A stretch of 64,000 bases of DNA from Sediminicola sp963974715 (GCA_963974715.1 CAXBDK010000005.1:62001-126000); one strand, 5' to 3'. Shown: positions 1 through 8,609, counted from the stretch's first letter. Translations and numbers: made by a program. Notes: generated from the letters alone by a model not told the origin.

Positions 1-159
1 GAAACCTAGGTTAAACGTTGCTTGGGAAGGTTACCCTACCGTACTTTTGCATATCGGGGAGCTCATGGGGCACGAACGGTCCCCCCTGGTATGGGTCAAA
101 GCCCCTAACGGGGCCCTGTCCAAACTTTTTGTGGTCTGGTGGTAGCGAAACGGTGCATA

Positions 160-780
160 TCACTGTCGCTTTTGTAGCACATTTACAACATCTGCCAGTT
201 CAAACCCTTTTGCCTGAAGCAGGATCAGATAATGGAACAACAGATCGGCACTCTCGTCCAAAAAAAGCTGGTCGTTGTCGTCCTTGGCCTCGATGACCAC
301 TTCTATGGCCTCTTCCCCAACCTTTTGCGCCACCTTGTTTATGCCCTTTTGAAAAAGGGCGGACACATAGCTCGGTTTGGCCCCAAGTTCCACCACGGCC
401 CTCCCCTCTGCCTGCGCCTTCCTATTGGAAATGACCGCTTCCAGTTCGCTTAAAAAGCCAAAGGAGGACCTGTTTTCCTCGCCCCAACAAGTGTCGGTAC
501 CCTTATGACAGGTAGGTCCGATGGGATTTACCAGTATCAAAAGTGTATCTTGGTCACAGTCCAATTTTAGGTCCACCAACTGTAAAAAATTGCCACTTTC
601 CTCCCCTTTGGTCCATAACCTTTTTTTGCTGCGGCTAAAAAAGGTAACCTGTTTGGTCTCCAGCGTACGATCATAGGCCTCTTGGTTCATATAACCCAAC
701 ATCAGCACATTTTTGGTCGTATTGTCCTGTACAATGGCGGGGACCAGTCCGTCCTTATTTTTATCGAAGTCTATTTTCAT
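160..780 (-). CDS. hisIE: HisIE: phosphoribosyl-AMP cyclohydrolase / phosphoribosyl-ATP pyrophosphohydrolase
   Basis: Cytoplasmic bifunctional enzyme for steps 2 and 3 of histidine synthesis: it removes pyrophosphate from PR-ATP and opens the ring of PR-AMP. The N-terminal cyclohydrolase half (about residues 1-105) shows FFSRSKKRLWTKGE, the metal motif DCDQD (74-78) and Cys91/Cys98 in GPTCHKGTDTCW. The C-terminal half has the MazG-like pyrophosphohydrolase signature VGEEAIEVVIEA and DESADLLFHYL. Total length (206 aa) is normal for the fusion. I start at the ATG at 780; an in-frame TTG at 786 adds two residues and is less likely. It is the last gene of the his operon, about 40 bp after hisF. 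Confidence 0.96.
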   Translation of the reverse strand: MKIDFDKNKDGLVPAIVQDNTTKNVLMLGYMNQEAYDRTLETKQVTFFSRSKKRLWTKGEESGNFLQLVDLKLDCDQDTLLILVNPIGPTCHKGTDTCWGEENRSSFGFLSELEAVISNRKAQAEGRAVVELGAKPSYVSALFQKGINKVAQKVGEEAIEVVIEAKDDNDQLFLDESADLLFHYLILLQAKGFELADVVNVLQKRQ

Positions 781-822
781 TTCCAATATTTTTTAGTGCC
801 TAAACAACATGTTCCTCCCATA

Positions 823-1578
823 TCAGATCCTTACGGGGATTTGGTGCTCCCGTAAGACCTGCTTTAGATCCTGTATTTTTATCTGCTTAAAATGAAAGAC
901 ACTGGCCGCTAAGGCGGCATCGGCCTTTCCATCGATAAAGGTATCCACAAAATGGGCGATCGTTCCCGCGCCTCCCGAAGCGATTATGGGAATGTTCAGG
1001 GTGGTCGAAAGCACCGCCAGTGCCTCGTTCGCAAATCCTTCCTTGGTACCGTCATGGTCCATTGAAGTAAACAAGATCTCGCCCGCACCGCGCATCTCCA
1101 CCTCTTTTGCCCACTCGAACAGATTGCGTTCCGTGGGTACCTTGCCCCCTACCAAATGCACCAGCCAGTTTCCATCGATCTGTTTGGCGTCTATGGCCAC
1201 CACTATACATTGTGAACCAAATTTCGCCACAAGCTCATTGATCAACTGTGGGTTTTTAACGGCTGCCGAATTGATGGAAACCTTATCCGCCCCGTTGTGG
1301 AGAAGGATGTCCACATCCGCTACCGAACTTATTCCCCCTCCGACCGTAAAGGGAATGTTCACTTTTTCGGCCACTTTCAGTACTAGATCGGCCAAGGTCC
1401 TTCTTCCCTCTGCGGTAGCCGAAATGTCCAAGAACACCAGTTCGTCCGCGCCCGAGGCGGCGTATACCTCCGCCAGTTCAACGGGGTCGCCCGCATCCCG
1501 AAGGTCCAAAAAATTAACGCCCTTTACCGTTCGGCCGTTTTTGATATCCAAGCAGGGGATGATACGTTTTGTAAGCAT
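823..1578 (-). CDS. hisF: Imidazole glycerol phosphate synthase, cyclase subunit HisF
   Basis: Cyclase subunit of the HisH-HisF synthase: uses ammonia delivered by HisH to turn PRFAR into imidazole glycerol phosphate and AICAR. A (beta/alpha)8 barrel of 251 aa, the usual length. It begins MLTKRIIPCLDIKNGR, with the catalytic Asp11, and carries the second catalytic Asp in VVAIDAK (near residue 130). Phosphate-binding turns FTVGGGI and IASGGAG are intact. It sits between the DinB-like gene (7 bp upstream) and hisIE, so it is transcribed with the operon. Confidence 0.97.
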   Translation of the reverse strand: MLTKRIIPCLDIKNGRTVKGVNFLDLRDAGDPVELAEVYAASGADELVFLDISATAEGRRTLADLVLKVAEKVNIPFTVGGGISSVADVDILLHNGADKVSINSAAVKNPQLINELVAKFGSQCIVVAIDAKQIDGNWLVHLVGGKVPTERNLFEWAKEVEMRGAGEILFTSMDHDGTKEGFANEALAVLSTTLNIPIIASGGAGTIAHFVDTFIDGKADAALAASVFHFKQIKIQDLKQVLREHQIPVRI

Positions 1579-1584
1579 TTGTTA

Positions 1585-2103
1585 CTATTTGTTTTTCAAG
1601 TTTAGATCGATGCCGTCATAAAAACCCAAAGGTTCGTTTTTCAATTGTTTTACCCAAAAAGCGATCTGGCCGGTATGGTAGGAAAAATGCTCCACTACGT
1701 GCAGCGCCATTCCCAGTCCGCTCATTTCAAAACCCTGGACCCACTTTATATGCAAAAAATCGTTGTCCGTTGCACCCGAGATGGCCCCTTTGGCCCCCTC
1801 CAGGGTTTCCTCCAATTTTTGGAGCAGTTCCAATTTGGTATGGGTCTCCCTGGAAGAAAATTCCAGGTCCCGATGTCGTTCATCCAGCGCACCGCCCAAA
1901 CCGGAGATCGCATACTGGGTAATATTACCGCACAAGTGTAAAATAAGGTTCCCTATGCTATTGGAAACCCCATTGGGCCGGCTCCAGATCATATCCTCAT
2001 CCAGGTCCGACACCGCCTTTTTGAGCATTTCATGGCCGAGGTCGATCCTATAGATCGCCTGGGCCTTGAATTCCTGGGTTATATGTGACGTATTATCGGA
2101 CAT
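1585..2103 (-). CDS. DinB/YfiT-like putative metalloenzyme inside the his operon
   Basis: A 172-aa four-helix-bundle protein of the DinB superfamily. Candidate metal ligands are the His in ILHLCGN (near 58) and the HVVEHFSYHTGQ stretch (near 137-148), the HxxxH pattern typical of the fold. Substrate is unknown; relatives include thiol-dependent transferases and many uncharacterised proteins. Its start overlaps the end of hisA by 11 bp and hisF follows after 7 bp, so it is co-transcribed and probably translationally coupled in the histidine operon. Nothing in the sequence ties it to a histidine step; a hitch-hiking gene is equally possible. Confidence 0.8.
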   Translation of the reverse strand: MSDNTSHITQEFKAQAIYRIDLGHEMLKKAVSDLDEDMIWSRPNGVSNSIGNLILHLCGNITQYAISGLGGALDERHRDLEFSSRETHTKLELLQKLEETLEGAKGAISGATDNDFLHIKWVQGFEMSGLGMALHVVEHFSYHTGQIAFWVKQLKNEPLGFYDGIDLNLKNK

Positions 2104-2824
2104 CCAGAATAAATTGTTCCAGTTGTTTTAAACTGATCCTGTTTTCATAAATGGCCTTTCCTATGATGGTGCCCTCGCAGCCCAATGCTGCCAAGCGAGG
2201 CAGTTCATCAAAGGTGGATATGCCCCCGCTGGCGATCAGCTTCAGGCCGGGCCCGGCCTGTTCCACAATATCGCCATAGAGCTCAAAAGAAGGGCCCTCC
2301 AACATTCCGTCCTTGGAGATATCCGTGCAGATAACATACTGTATTCCCTCTGCTTGATAATCGTTTATAAAGGGCAGCAAATCCTCCTTGGAAGCCTCGG
2401 TCCACCCCGTAACGGCCACCTTTCCATCCTTTGCATCGGCCCCGAGTATTATTTTTTCGGGCCCGTATTTTTGGATCCATCCTTTAAAGACCTCCCTGTC
2501 CTTAACGGCAATACTGCCTCCGGTAACTTGCCGGGCACCACATTCAAATGCGATCCGTAGGTCCCCATCGGTCTTCAATCCCCCTCCAAAATCGATTTTT
2601 AGGGAGGTTCTGGTCGCTAAAAGTTCCAGTACCTTCTGGTTTACGATATGATTGGATTTTGCGCCATCAAGGTCTACCAAATGTAAATACTCTATTCCAT
2701 GGGCCTCAAAATTTTTGGCCACTTCCAAGGGATCTTCGTTGTAAATTTTTTTACTGCTGTAATCTCCCTTGGAGAGTCGCACACATTTCCCATCAATAAT
2801 ATCGATTGCCGGTATGATTCTCAT
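2093..2824 (-). CDS. hisA: ProFAR isomerase HisA
   Basis: 1-(5-phosphoribosyl)-5-[(5-phosphoribosylamino)methylideneamino]imidazole-4-carboxamide isomerase, an Amadori rearrangement in the cytoplasm. A 243-aa (beta/alpha)8 barrel starting MRIIPAIDIIDGKCVRL with the catalytic Asp8, the second Asp in VICTDISKDGML, and the half-barrel phosphate sites IDFGGGLK and IASGGIS. Length and motifs are those of a functional enzyme. It overlaps the DinB-like gene and follows hisH after about 130 bp that carry palindromic repeats. Confidence 0.97.
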   Translation of the reverse strand: MRIIPAIDIIDGKCVRLSKGDYSSKKIYNEDPLEVAKNFEAHGIEYLHLVDLDGAKSNHIVNQKVLELLATRTSLKIDFGGGLKTDGDLRIAFECGARQVTGGSIAVKDREVFKGWIQKYGPEKIILGADAKDGKVAVTGWTEASKEDLLPFINDYQAEGIQYVICTDISKDGMLEGPSFELYGDIVEQAGPGLKLIASGGISTFDELPRLAALGCEGTIIGKAIYENRISLKQLEQFILDVR

Positions 2825-2841
2825 TTTGTTTCTTTCTTTTG

Positions 2842-2900
2842 CTCACTACGTGAGATCTATTTTGTGCCGATGCCTGCCCGCCCGCCTCCGGCGGGTTATG
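2842..2900. repeat. Palindromic intergenic repeats between hisH and hisA
   Basis: Two hairpin-prone sequences lie in the only long gap of the his operon. CTCACTACGTGAG (2842-2854) has perfect 5-bp arms and belongs to the same pattern as copies at 51718, 51766 and, with one changed base per arm, 59928. Just downstream, CCCGCCTCCGGCGGGT (near 2880-2896) is a GC-rich palindrome resembling CCCGCCTTAGGCGGGA near 41170. Transcribed within the operon, they could act as an RNA processing or stabilising structure, or be passive REP-like repeats. Confidence 0.55.
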
Positions 2901-2954
2901 TCCGTTTCCCCCATACGCCCCGCAAGGCTGCTGACGTGTCAGCGCTTACAGTAT

Positions 2955-3539
2955 TCATACCTTCTCCAAAAAATTCTTTAAAATTTGCTGCCCCACCAAG
3001 CTGCTCTTTTCAGGATGGAACTGGGTCCCATAAAAATTATCCTTTCTAAGGGCGGCACTGTAGGAAATCCCATATTCACAGGTAGCGATCGTTTCCCCGC
3101 ATAGGGGGGCGTAATAACTATGGACCAAATAAATATATTCATTGTCTGGAATTTCGCTAAACAGTGGCGTTGACAATCCTGTGATCTTGTTCCAACCTAT
3201 TTGGGGAACTTTTACGGCCGGCGTAAACTTGCGTACGTCCACATCAAAAATGCCCAAGCCCTGCGTGTTTCCTTCCTCGGAACTGTTGCACATGAGCTGC
3301 ATGCCCAAACATATTCCCAGGACGGGCCGTTGCAGTTGGGGAATTAGTCCGTCCAATTGGGAATGGCGCAGTTTTTTCATGGCGCTACTGGCCTCCCCGA
3401 CCCCTGGGAAGATAACCTTGTCCGCTTGCATTATTTCCGAGGCATCATCGGTCAAAATGGCCCTGTATCCCAAACGTTCTATGGCAAATTTAATGCTCTG
3501 TATGTTGCCGGCCCCGTAATTTATGATGGCGATCTTCAT
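2955..3539 (-). CDS. hisH: Imidazole glycerol phosphate synthase, glutaminase subunit HisH
   Basis: Class I glutamine amidotransferase that hydrolyses glutamine and channels ammonia to HisF. 194 aa, normal length. The catalytic triad is visible: Cys77 in GICLGMQLM and His175/Glu177 in TQFHPEKS. The oxyanion strand PGVGEA is present near 45-50. It lies 48 bp after hisB and is followed by the 130-bp gap with palindromic repeats before hisA. Confidence 0.97.
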   Translation of the reverse strand: MKIAIINYGAGNIQSIKFAIERLGYRAILTDDASEIMQADKVIFPGVGEASSAMKKLRHSQLDGLIPQLQRPVLGICLGMQLMCNSSEEGNTQGLGIFDVDVRKFTPAVKVPQIGWNKITGLSTPLFSEIPDNEYIYLVHSYYAPLCGETIATCEYGISYSAALRKDNFYGTQFHPEKSSLVGQQILKNFLEKV

Positions 3540-3587
3540 TCAATTCCTTTTTTGGGCAAAGGTATTAAGTACTTTAACCCTTTATGT

Positions 3588-4721
3588 TTATAACATTCCC
3601 TTGGTGGAGGGAAGCACCATTTTTTCCACATCGCGTTTAACGGCCATTTTAATGGCCTTTGCAAAAGCTTTAAAAATAGCCTCTATCTTATGGTGCTCGT
3701 TGGTGCCTTCCGCCTTCACATTTAGATTGGCCTTGGCCCCATCGGTAAAGGACTTAAAAAAATGATGGAACATTTCGGTCGGCATCTGCCCTATTTTTTC
3801 CCTTTTGAATTCCGCATCCCAGACCAACCAGTTACGGCCGCCAAAATCGATCGCCACCTGGGCCAGACAATCGTCCATCGGCAGGCAGAAACCATAACGT
3901 TCGATCCCCAGTTTGTTCCCCAAGGCCCTATGGAACAGTTCCCCGAGGGCGATAGCGGTATCTTCGATGGTATGGTGTTCGTCCACCTCCAGATCCCCAT
4001 TTACCTTTATTTTAAGATCCATTTGTCCATGGCGTGCCAATTGGTCCAACATATGATCAAAAAAGTGGAGACCGGTATCGATGTCACTTTTTCCGGTACC
4101 GTCCAGGTTAAGCCGGATATGGATATCCGTTTCGTTCGTTTTACGGGCAATTTCGGAGACCCGTTCCCTCAATTTCAAAAACTGGTAAATTTTTTCCCAA
4201 TCATTGGTTTCCAGAACGATATAAGGTTCCAGTTCCTCTCTCTTTACCGTTATCTCCCCGGTTCCCAAATGGGTTTCATCGTTTATGAATATTCCCTTGG
4301 ACCCTAGGTTCTTGGCCAGTTCGATATCGGTAAGCCTATCCCCGATCACAAAGGAGTTTTTCAGGTCGTACGCTTCCGAAAAAAATTCCTGCAGCAGTCC
4401 GGTTCCCGGTTTTCGGGTAGGGGCATTTTCATGGGGAAAGGTCCTGTCCAAAAATACCTTATCAAACCTTGCCCCTTCATTTTCAAAGGATGTCAATATA
4501 AAGTTGTGAACTGGCCAGAACGTTTCCTCCGGAAACGAGGTCGTTCCCAGACCGTCCTGATTGGTGATCATTACCAGTTCGTAATCGAGTTCCTTGGCGA
4601 TCTTGCCCAAAAATGTAAAGGCTTTGGGATAGAAGACCATTTTATCGAAGGCATCGATCTGTTCGTCCACCGTTTCCTTGATAAGGGTGCCATCACGGTC
4701 TATAAATAGTACTTTTTTCAT
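3588..4721 (-). CDS. hisB: HisB: histidinol-phosphatase / imidazoleglycerol-phosphate dehydratase
   Basis: Bifunctional enzyme of steps 7 and 9. The N-terminal HAD phosphatase (about 1-170) opens with FIDRDGTL, with nucleophile Asp8 and Asp10, and has FVIGDRLTDIELA as its later acidic motif. The C-terminal dehydratase (about 185-377) shows the metal-binding His clusters LHFFDHMLDQ, DEHHTIED and EHHKIEAIFKA. The 377-aa fusion is the form also found in enterobacteria. It lies 22 bp after hisC. Confidence 0.97.
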   Translation of the reverse strand: MKKVLFIDRDGTLIKETVDEQIDAFDKMVFYPKAFTFLGKIAKELDYELVMITNQDGLGTTSFPEETFWPVHNFILTSFENEGARFDKVFLDRTFPHENAPTRKPGTGLLQEFFSEAYDLKNSFVIGDRLTDIELAKNLGSKGIFINDETHLGTGEITVKREELEPYIVLETNDWEKIYQFLKLRERVSEIARKTNETDIHIRLNLDGTGKSDIDTGLHFFDHMLDQLARHGQMDLKIKVNGDLEVDEHHTIEDTAIALGELFHRALGNKLGIERYGFCLPMDDCLAQVAIDFGGRNWLVWDAEFKREKIGQMPTEMFHHFFKSFTDGAKANLNVKAEGTNEHHKIEAIFKAFAKAIKMAVKRDVEKMVLPSTKGML

Positions 4722-4743
4722 TTCTTCCGGTCGTTACGGGACA

Positions 4744-5805
4744 TTAGTTACCTATATGGTTCAATTCGGCCAGCGCTTTGGCCAGTTGTTGGTTCTCTTC
4801 TTTGGTGCCCACGGTAAACCTAAGGGTGTTTTCGCAAAGCGGCTGTGTGGTCCTATTCCGTACCACCACTCCCTTTTCCAAAAGTTGGGCATACCTTTTA
4901 TTGGCATCGTCTACCTTTGCAAGTACAAAATTGGCATTTGTAGGGAATATTTTTTCAACGAAATCCATTTGCTCCAACGTATTGATCAGCACGGCCCTTT
5001 GGGTAAGGATATCCAAAATCTCCAGATTAACTGTGTTTACATCCAAAATACGCTCCAACGCCCGTTGCTGGGTGGGCCCGTTTACATTATAAGGCGGTTT
5101 GATCTTGTTGAGGATTCCGATCACCTCTACCGAAGCATAACAACAGCCCAGTCGTATACCGGCCAATCCATAGGCTTTGGAAAGCGTTTGGGTCACCACC
5201 AGATTGGGATAGTTCTTTAATTGGGTGATCCAACTGATCTCGTCCGAAAAATCGATATAGGCCTCGTCGATGACTACCAGCCCTTTAAAGTTTTCCAACA
5301 GCCTTCTTACGTAACTACTTGAAAAGCTGTTCCCGGTGGGATTGTTAGGCGAACAGAGAAAAATAATTTTGCTATGGGCATCCACCGTCTTTAAAACGGC
5401 CTCCACATCCGGTTCAAAACCCCGGGTAAGCAGCACTTCCCTATTCTCCACATTGTTGATCCCCGCAAGTACCTTGTACATTCCATAGGTGGGCGGCAAG
5501 GTTATGATATTGTCCACATTAGGCTCGCAAAATGCCCTAAAGAGCAGGTCCAAGACTTCATCGCTGCCGTTGCCCAGCAGAATTTGCGGAACGGTTACCC
5601 CCTTCTGATCGGCAAGGACCGATTTCAGTCCACGTTGCTGTGGATCGGGATATCTGTTGACCCCATTTTCGAACGGACTCTCATTGGCATCCAAGAAGAC
5701 CATTTTGGAGCCATCGGAAACATATTCGTCCCTAGCGGAGGAGTACGGCTTCAGTCCCCTTACATTTTCCCTTACCAACTTGTTCAAGTCAAAACTGTCC
5801 TTCAT
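4744..5805 (-). CDS. hisC: Histidinol-phosphate aminotransferase HisC
   Basis: Class I/II PLP-dependent aminotransferase that converts imidazole acetol phosphate to histidinol phosphate with glutamate as donor. 353 aa. The PLP lysine is Lys210 in VTQTLSKAYGLAG; the conserved CSPNNPTGN loop (151-159) and VVIDEAYIDF (177-186), which hold the cofactor, are intact. It lies between hisD (36 bp) and hisB in the operon and uses an ATG start. Confidence 0.97.
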   Translation of the reverse strand: MKDSFDLNKLVRENVRGLKPYSSARDEYVSDGSKMVFLDANESPFENGVNRYPDPQQRGLKSVLADQKGVTVPQILLGNGSDEVLDLLFRAFCEPNVDNIITLPPTYGMYKVLAGINNVENREVLLTRGFEPDVEAVLKTVDAHSKIIFLCSPNNPTGNSFSSSYVRRLLENFKGLVVIDEAYIDFSDEISWITQLKNYPNLVVTQTLSKAYGLAGIRLGCCYASVEVIGILNKIKPPYNVNGPTQQRALERILDVNTVNLEILDILTQRAVLINTLEQMDFVEKIFPTNANFVLAKVDDANKRYAQLLEKGVVVRNRTTQPLCENTLRFTVGTKEENQQLAKALAELNHIGN

Positions 5806-5841
5806 TATTTCTTTGTTTCACCACGGAATTTCTTCCATGAA

Positions 5842-7128
5842 TTACTTTTTCAGTTCGTTCAACCGCAGGGTTACGGCATTTTTATGTGCGAAAAGCCCCT
5901 CGGCTTCCGCCATAAGTTCTATGGTTTCCCCAATTTCCCGTATCCCAACGGCCGATATCCTTTGAAAGGTCATACTCTTCATAAAACTGTCCAGGTTTAC
6001 CCCGCTGTATTGTTTGGCATATCCATTGGTGGGCAGGGTATGATTGGTGCCCGACGCATAATCGCCCGCGCTTTCGGGCGTATAATTGCCGATAAAGACC
6101 GACCCTGCATTCTGTAATCTATCCAAGTAAATTTCTTCTTGGGCCACGCAGAGGATATAATGTTCCGGTCCATATTCGTTGATCAGGTCAATGGCCGTTT
6201 CCGCATTCTTTATATAGATCAATTTACTGTTGGCAATGGCTTTTTCCGCTATGGCCTTCCTGGGCAACTTGTCAAGCTGTACCAGTAGTTCCTTTTCAAC
6301 TTCGTCCAAAAATGCAGCGGAAGTCGATACCAAGATCACTTGGCTATCGGTCCCGTGTTCCGCTTGGCTCAACAGGTCCGATGCCACAAAATCGGCCCTG
6401 GCACTTTCATCGGCCATGACCAACAGTTCACTGGGACCCGCGGGCATATCTATGGCAACCCCATATTTAGTGGCCAGTTGCTTGGCCACCGTAACGAATT
6501 GATTGCCGGGACCGAATATTTTGTATACCTGTGGAATGGATTCCGTGCCAAAGGTCATTCCGGCAATGGCCTGAATGCCGCCCACCCTAAAGACCTGGGT
6601 GATGCCGCACAATCCTGCGGTGTACAATATCGCCGGGTCTACGTTTCCGTTTTTATCGGGAGGGGAACATAGGACGATTTCCCCACAGCCCGCCAACGTG
6701 GCCGGAACGGCCAACATAAGAATAGTGGAAAACAAAGGTGCGGTACCACCGGGAATATAAAGCCCCACTTTTTGAATGGGCCGTTTTTCCTGCCAGCAGC
6801 TTACCCCTTTCGCCGTTTCCACCAGCACCCTTTCCGTACGCTGCGCGCTGTGAAAAACGGTTATATGGTGCTTTGCCCTGTTTATTGCTTCCTTTAAGTC
6901 GGTTGACAACCTATCCCCTGCACGATCGATCTCGACTTGTGGCACTTGGAACCGGTCGAGGCGAACTCCATCAAATTTCTCGGTATAACTAGTGATAATG
7001 GCATCCCCCCCGTCCCTTATTTCCGTAAAGATATCGTTTACGGTACCCTCAATATCGGCCAAGGTCTGGGTAGGCCTTTGCAACAGGGCCTTCCAAGTTT
7101 CCCTACCGGGTTCGTTATATCTGTTCAT
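5842..7128 (-). CDS. hisD: Histidinol dehydrogenase HisD
   Basis: Zinc- and NAD-dependent enzyme making histidine from histidinol in two oxidations, the final pathway steps. 428 aa, full length. Zinc and substrate residues are seen in LSQAEHGTDSQ and YASGTNHTLPTNG; the nucleotide-binding region includes FGPGNQFV. The ATG lies directly after the stop of the acetyltransferase gene (no gap), which suggests coupled translation. Confidence 0.97.
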   Translation of the reverse strand: MNRYNEPGRETWKALLQRPTQTLADIEGTVNDIFTEIRDGGDAIITSYTEKFDGVRLDRFQVPQVEIDRAGDRLSTDLKEAINRAKHHITVFHSAQRTERVLVETAKGVSCWQEKRPIQKVGLYIPGGTAPLFSTILMLAVPATLAGCGEIVLCSPPDKNGNVDPAILYTAGLCGITQVFRVGGIQAIAGMTFGTESIPQVYKIFGPGNQFVTVAKQLATKYGVAIDMPAGPSELLVMADESARADFVASDLLSQAEHGTDSQVILVSTSAAFLDEVEKELLVQLDKLPRKAIAEKAIANSKLIYIKNAETAIDLINEYGPEHYILCVAQEEIYLDRLQNAGSVFIGNYTPESAGDYASGTNHTLPTNGYAKQYSGVNLDSFMKSMTFQRISAVGIREIGETIELMAEAEGLFAHKNAVTLRLNELKK

Positions 7129-7560
7129 TTATAATACCTTTTGCATATGGTAACCGATGGCCTCATACCCTTGGTTCATCCAAAATTGTTTTCCCCTTTC
7201 GTTCTTTATATAGCAGTTTACCTCGGATACGGTGCAGTCTATGGACCTGGCATACGATATGATCCAATCGATCATCAATTTACCCACCCCACTGCTCCTA
7301 TATTCAGGCATAATAAAAACATTGTCCGGCTCCACATGTTTCCCCACATAGAATTTATGCAAGATCCAGAACCCGGAAATACCGATCAACTGTCCTTTAT
7401 GATAGACCCCTAGGCACTGGTATCCATTGGCCAACATGGGTATTAACCGGTCCCTTAACAGCGGGGCCGGAATGCTATTGTTGTTCAAAAGCACGACCAA
7501 GGGTATAATTTCCTCCATTCGGTCCTTTGCCAACAGTATCAATTGAAAATCCTGTTCCAT
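7129..7560 (-). CDS. GNAT family N-acetyltransferase between hisG and hisD
   Basis: Predicted acetyl-CoA-dependent N-acyltransferase of 143 aa. The acetyl-CoA pyrophosphate-binding loop is seen as EYRSSGVGKLMIDWI (motif A), followed by the C-terminal NERGKQFWMNQGY segment typical of GNAT proteins. The substrate cannot be read from sequence. The ATG at 7560 is preferred; a longer TTG start at 7590 would overlap hisG. It lies 10 bp after hisG and abuts hisD, so it is expressed with the operon and under the same attenuator. A role in histidine metabolism is only suggested by position. Confidence 0.85.
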   Translation of the reverse strand: MEQDFQLILLAKDRMEEIIPLVVLLNNNSIPAPLLRDRLIPMLANGYQCLGVYHKGQLIGISGFWILHKFYVGKHVEPDNVFIMPEYRSSGVGKLMIDWIISYARSIDCTVSEVNCYIKNERGKQFWMNQGYEAIGYHMQKVL

Positions 7561-7570
7561 ACCAACGCCG

Positions 7571-8428
7571 TTAGAGTACCATTTTTTCAATGGGGCAGAC
7601 CAAGATCCCCTCAGCTCCGGCCTCCTTCAGTTCCTCTATCACTTCCCAAAATTTATCCTTATTGATGACGGTGTGTACCGAGCTCCACCCCTCCTCCGCC
7701 AACGGCAGTACGGTGGGGCTCCTCATTCCCGGCAATAGGGCTATAATGGACTCCAGTTTATGATTGGGCGCGTTCAAGAGGACGTATTTGGATTGCCTGG
7801 CCTTTAATACCGACTGTATCCTGAACCGGAGCTTGACCAATAAATCCTCCGCTTCCTTTGCTATTTTTGGCGAGACCGCCAAAACGGCCTCACTGGTCAA
7901 CATCACTTCCACTTCTTTCAGATTGTTCTTGAACAGTGTACTGCCACTTGATACGATATCACAAATGGCATCCGCCAGACCAATATTTGGAGCGATCTCT
8001 ACGGACCCCGTAATAATATGCAGATCGGCCTTCACACCCTTGTCCGCCAAATACCTCTCTACAGTATTGGGGTAGGACGTGGCTATCCTTTTCCCCTCAA
8101 AATCCTTTACGGACTTATATTTGACCGATTTTGGTACCGCAAGGGAAACCTTGCACCTCGAAAACCCGAGTTTTTCCGCAATGCTGATATCGCCCCCCTT
8201 TTCTATGAGCACGTTCTCCCCGATTATGGCGATATCTACCACCCCGTCCCGTAAGTATTGGGGAATATCGCCATTTCTCAAATAAAACACTTCCAAAGGA
8301 AAATTCCTGGAGGATGCCTTTAACTGATCTTTCCCATTATCGATGGAAATTCCGCAGTCTTTTAGGATTTCCAAAGAATCTTCATGGAGACGGCCACTTT
8401 TTTGGATTGCAATTCTGATTTTTTTCAT
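7571..8428 (-). CDS. hisG: ATP phosphoribosyltransferase HisG (long form)
   Basis: First committed step of histidine synthesis: joins ATP and PRPP to PR-ATP, and normally feedback-inhibited by histidine. 285 aa, the long form, with a C-terminal regulatory domain (about residues 215-285) and no need for HisZ. The PRPP loop is seen in DIVSSGSTLFKNN (near 158-170), and the N-terminal IRIAIQKSGRLHEDS is typical. It is the first structural gene after the leader peptide and terminator at 8471-8594. Confidence 0.97.
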   Translation of the reverse strand: MKKIRIAIQKSGRLHEDSLEILKDCGISIDNGKDQLKASSRNFPLEVFYLRNGDIPQYLRDGVVDIAIIGENVLIEKGGDISIAEKLGFSRCKVSLAVPKSVKYKSVKDFEGKRIATSYPNTVERYLADKGVKADLHIITGSVEIAPNIGLADAICDIVSSGSTLFKNNLKEVEVMLTSEAVLAVSPKIAKEAEDLLVKLRFRIQSVLKARQSKYVLLNAPNHKLESIIALLPGMRSPTVLPLAEEGWSSVHTVINKDKFWEVIEELKEAGAEGILVCPIEKMVL

Positions 8429-8470
8429 CGTGATCCTTTTGTTTTTGTTCTGAACAGATCAAACAGCTGG

Positions 8471-8506
8471 TTAAAAACAAAACCCGTTTGATTTCTCAAA
8501 CGGGTT
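8471..8506 (-). terminator. Attenuator terminator of the his operon
   Basis: On the minus strand AACCCGTTTG (8490-8481 complement) pairs perfectly over 10 bp with CAAACGGGTT (8506-8497 complement) around a 6-nt loop and is followed by TTGTTTTT, a standard intrinsic terminator. It lies between the stop of the His-rich leader peptide and the hisG start, so its role is almost certainly attenuation: ribosome stalling on the His codons should favour an alternative fold and read-through. Confidence 0.88.
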
Positions 8507-8537
8507 AGAATATATTTTTGGATACAACAATACATTT

Positions 8538-8579
8538 CTAGCTCGCCTGATCGCAAGTAAAGAAATGATGATGGTGCAT
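8538..8579 (-). CDS. hisL: his operon leader peptide (HisL)
   Basis: A 13-codon ORF reading MHHHHFFTCDQAS with four consecutive histidine codons, ended by TAG 32 bp before the terminator hairpin. An in-frame ATG at 8594 would add MENKR. The promoter-like box TAGCTTTG at 8602-8609 places the transcript start close to 8596, so the ATG at 8579 gives the same short leader seen at other genes here. This is the arrangement of his leader peptides in other bacteria; the peptide has no function beyond sensing charged tRNA-His. The ORF is too short for routine gene finders. Confidence 0.88.
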   Translation of the reverse strand: MHHHHFFTCDQAS

Positions 8580-8601
8580 TCTCTTATTTTCCATAACAAC
8601 A

Positions 8602-8609
8602 CAAAGCTA
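8602..8609 (-). promoter_or_regulatory. Candidate -7 box of the his operon promoter
   Basis: TAGCTTTG on the minus strand fits the Bacteroidota -7 consensus TAnnTTTG and stands about 22 bp before the leader peptide ATG at 8579. No good -33 TTTG was found at the usual spacing, so this rests on the -7 match and position. Confidence 0.5.

Noticed and set aside
1..159. Plus- and minus-strand short frames at the left edge
   Set aside because: No frame has a credible start, length or protein-like composition; the sequence is just the 3' side of hisIE with one weak hairpin (GGGCCCCGTTAGGGGC) lacking a U-tract.
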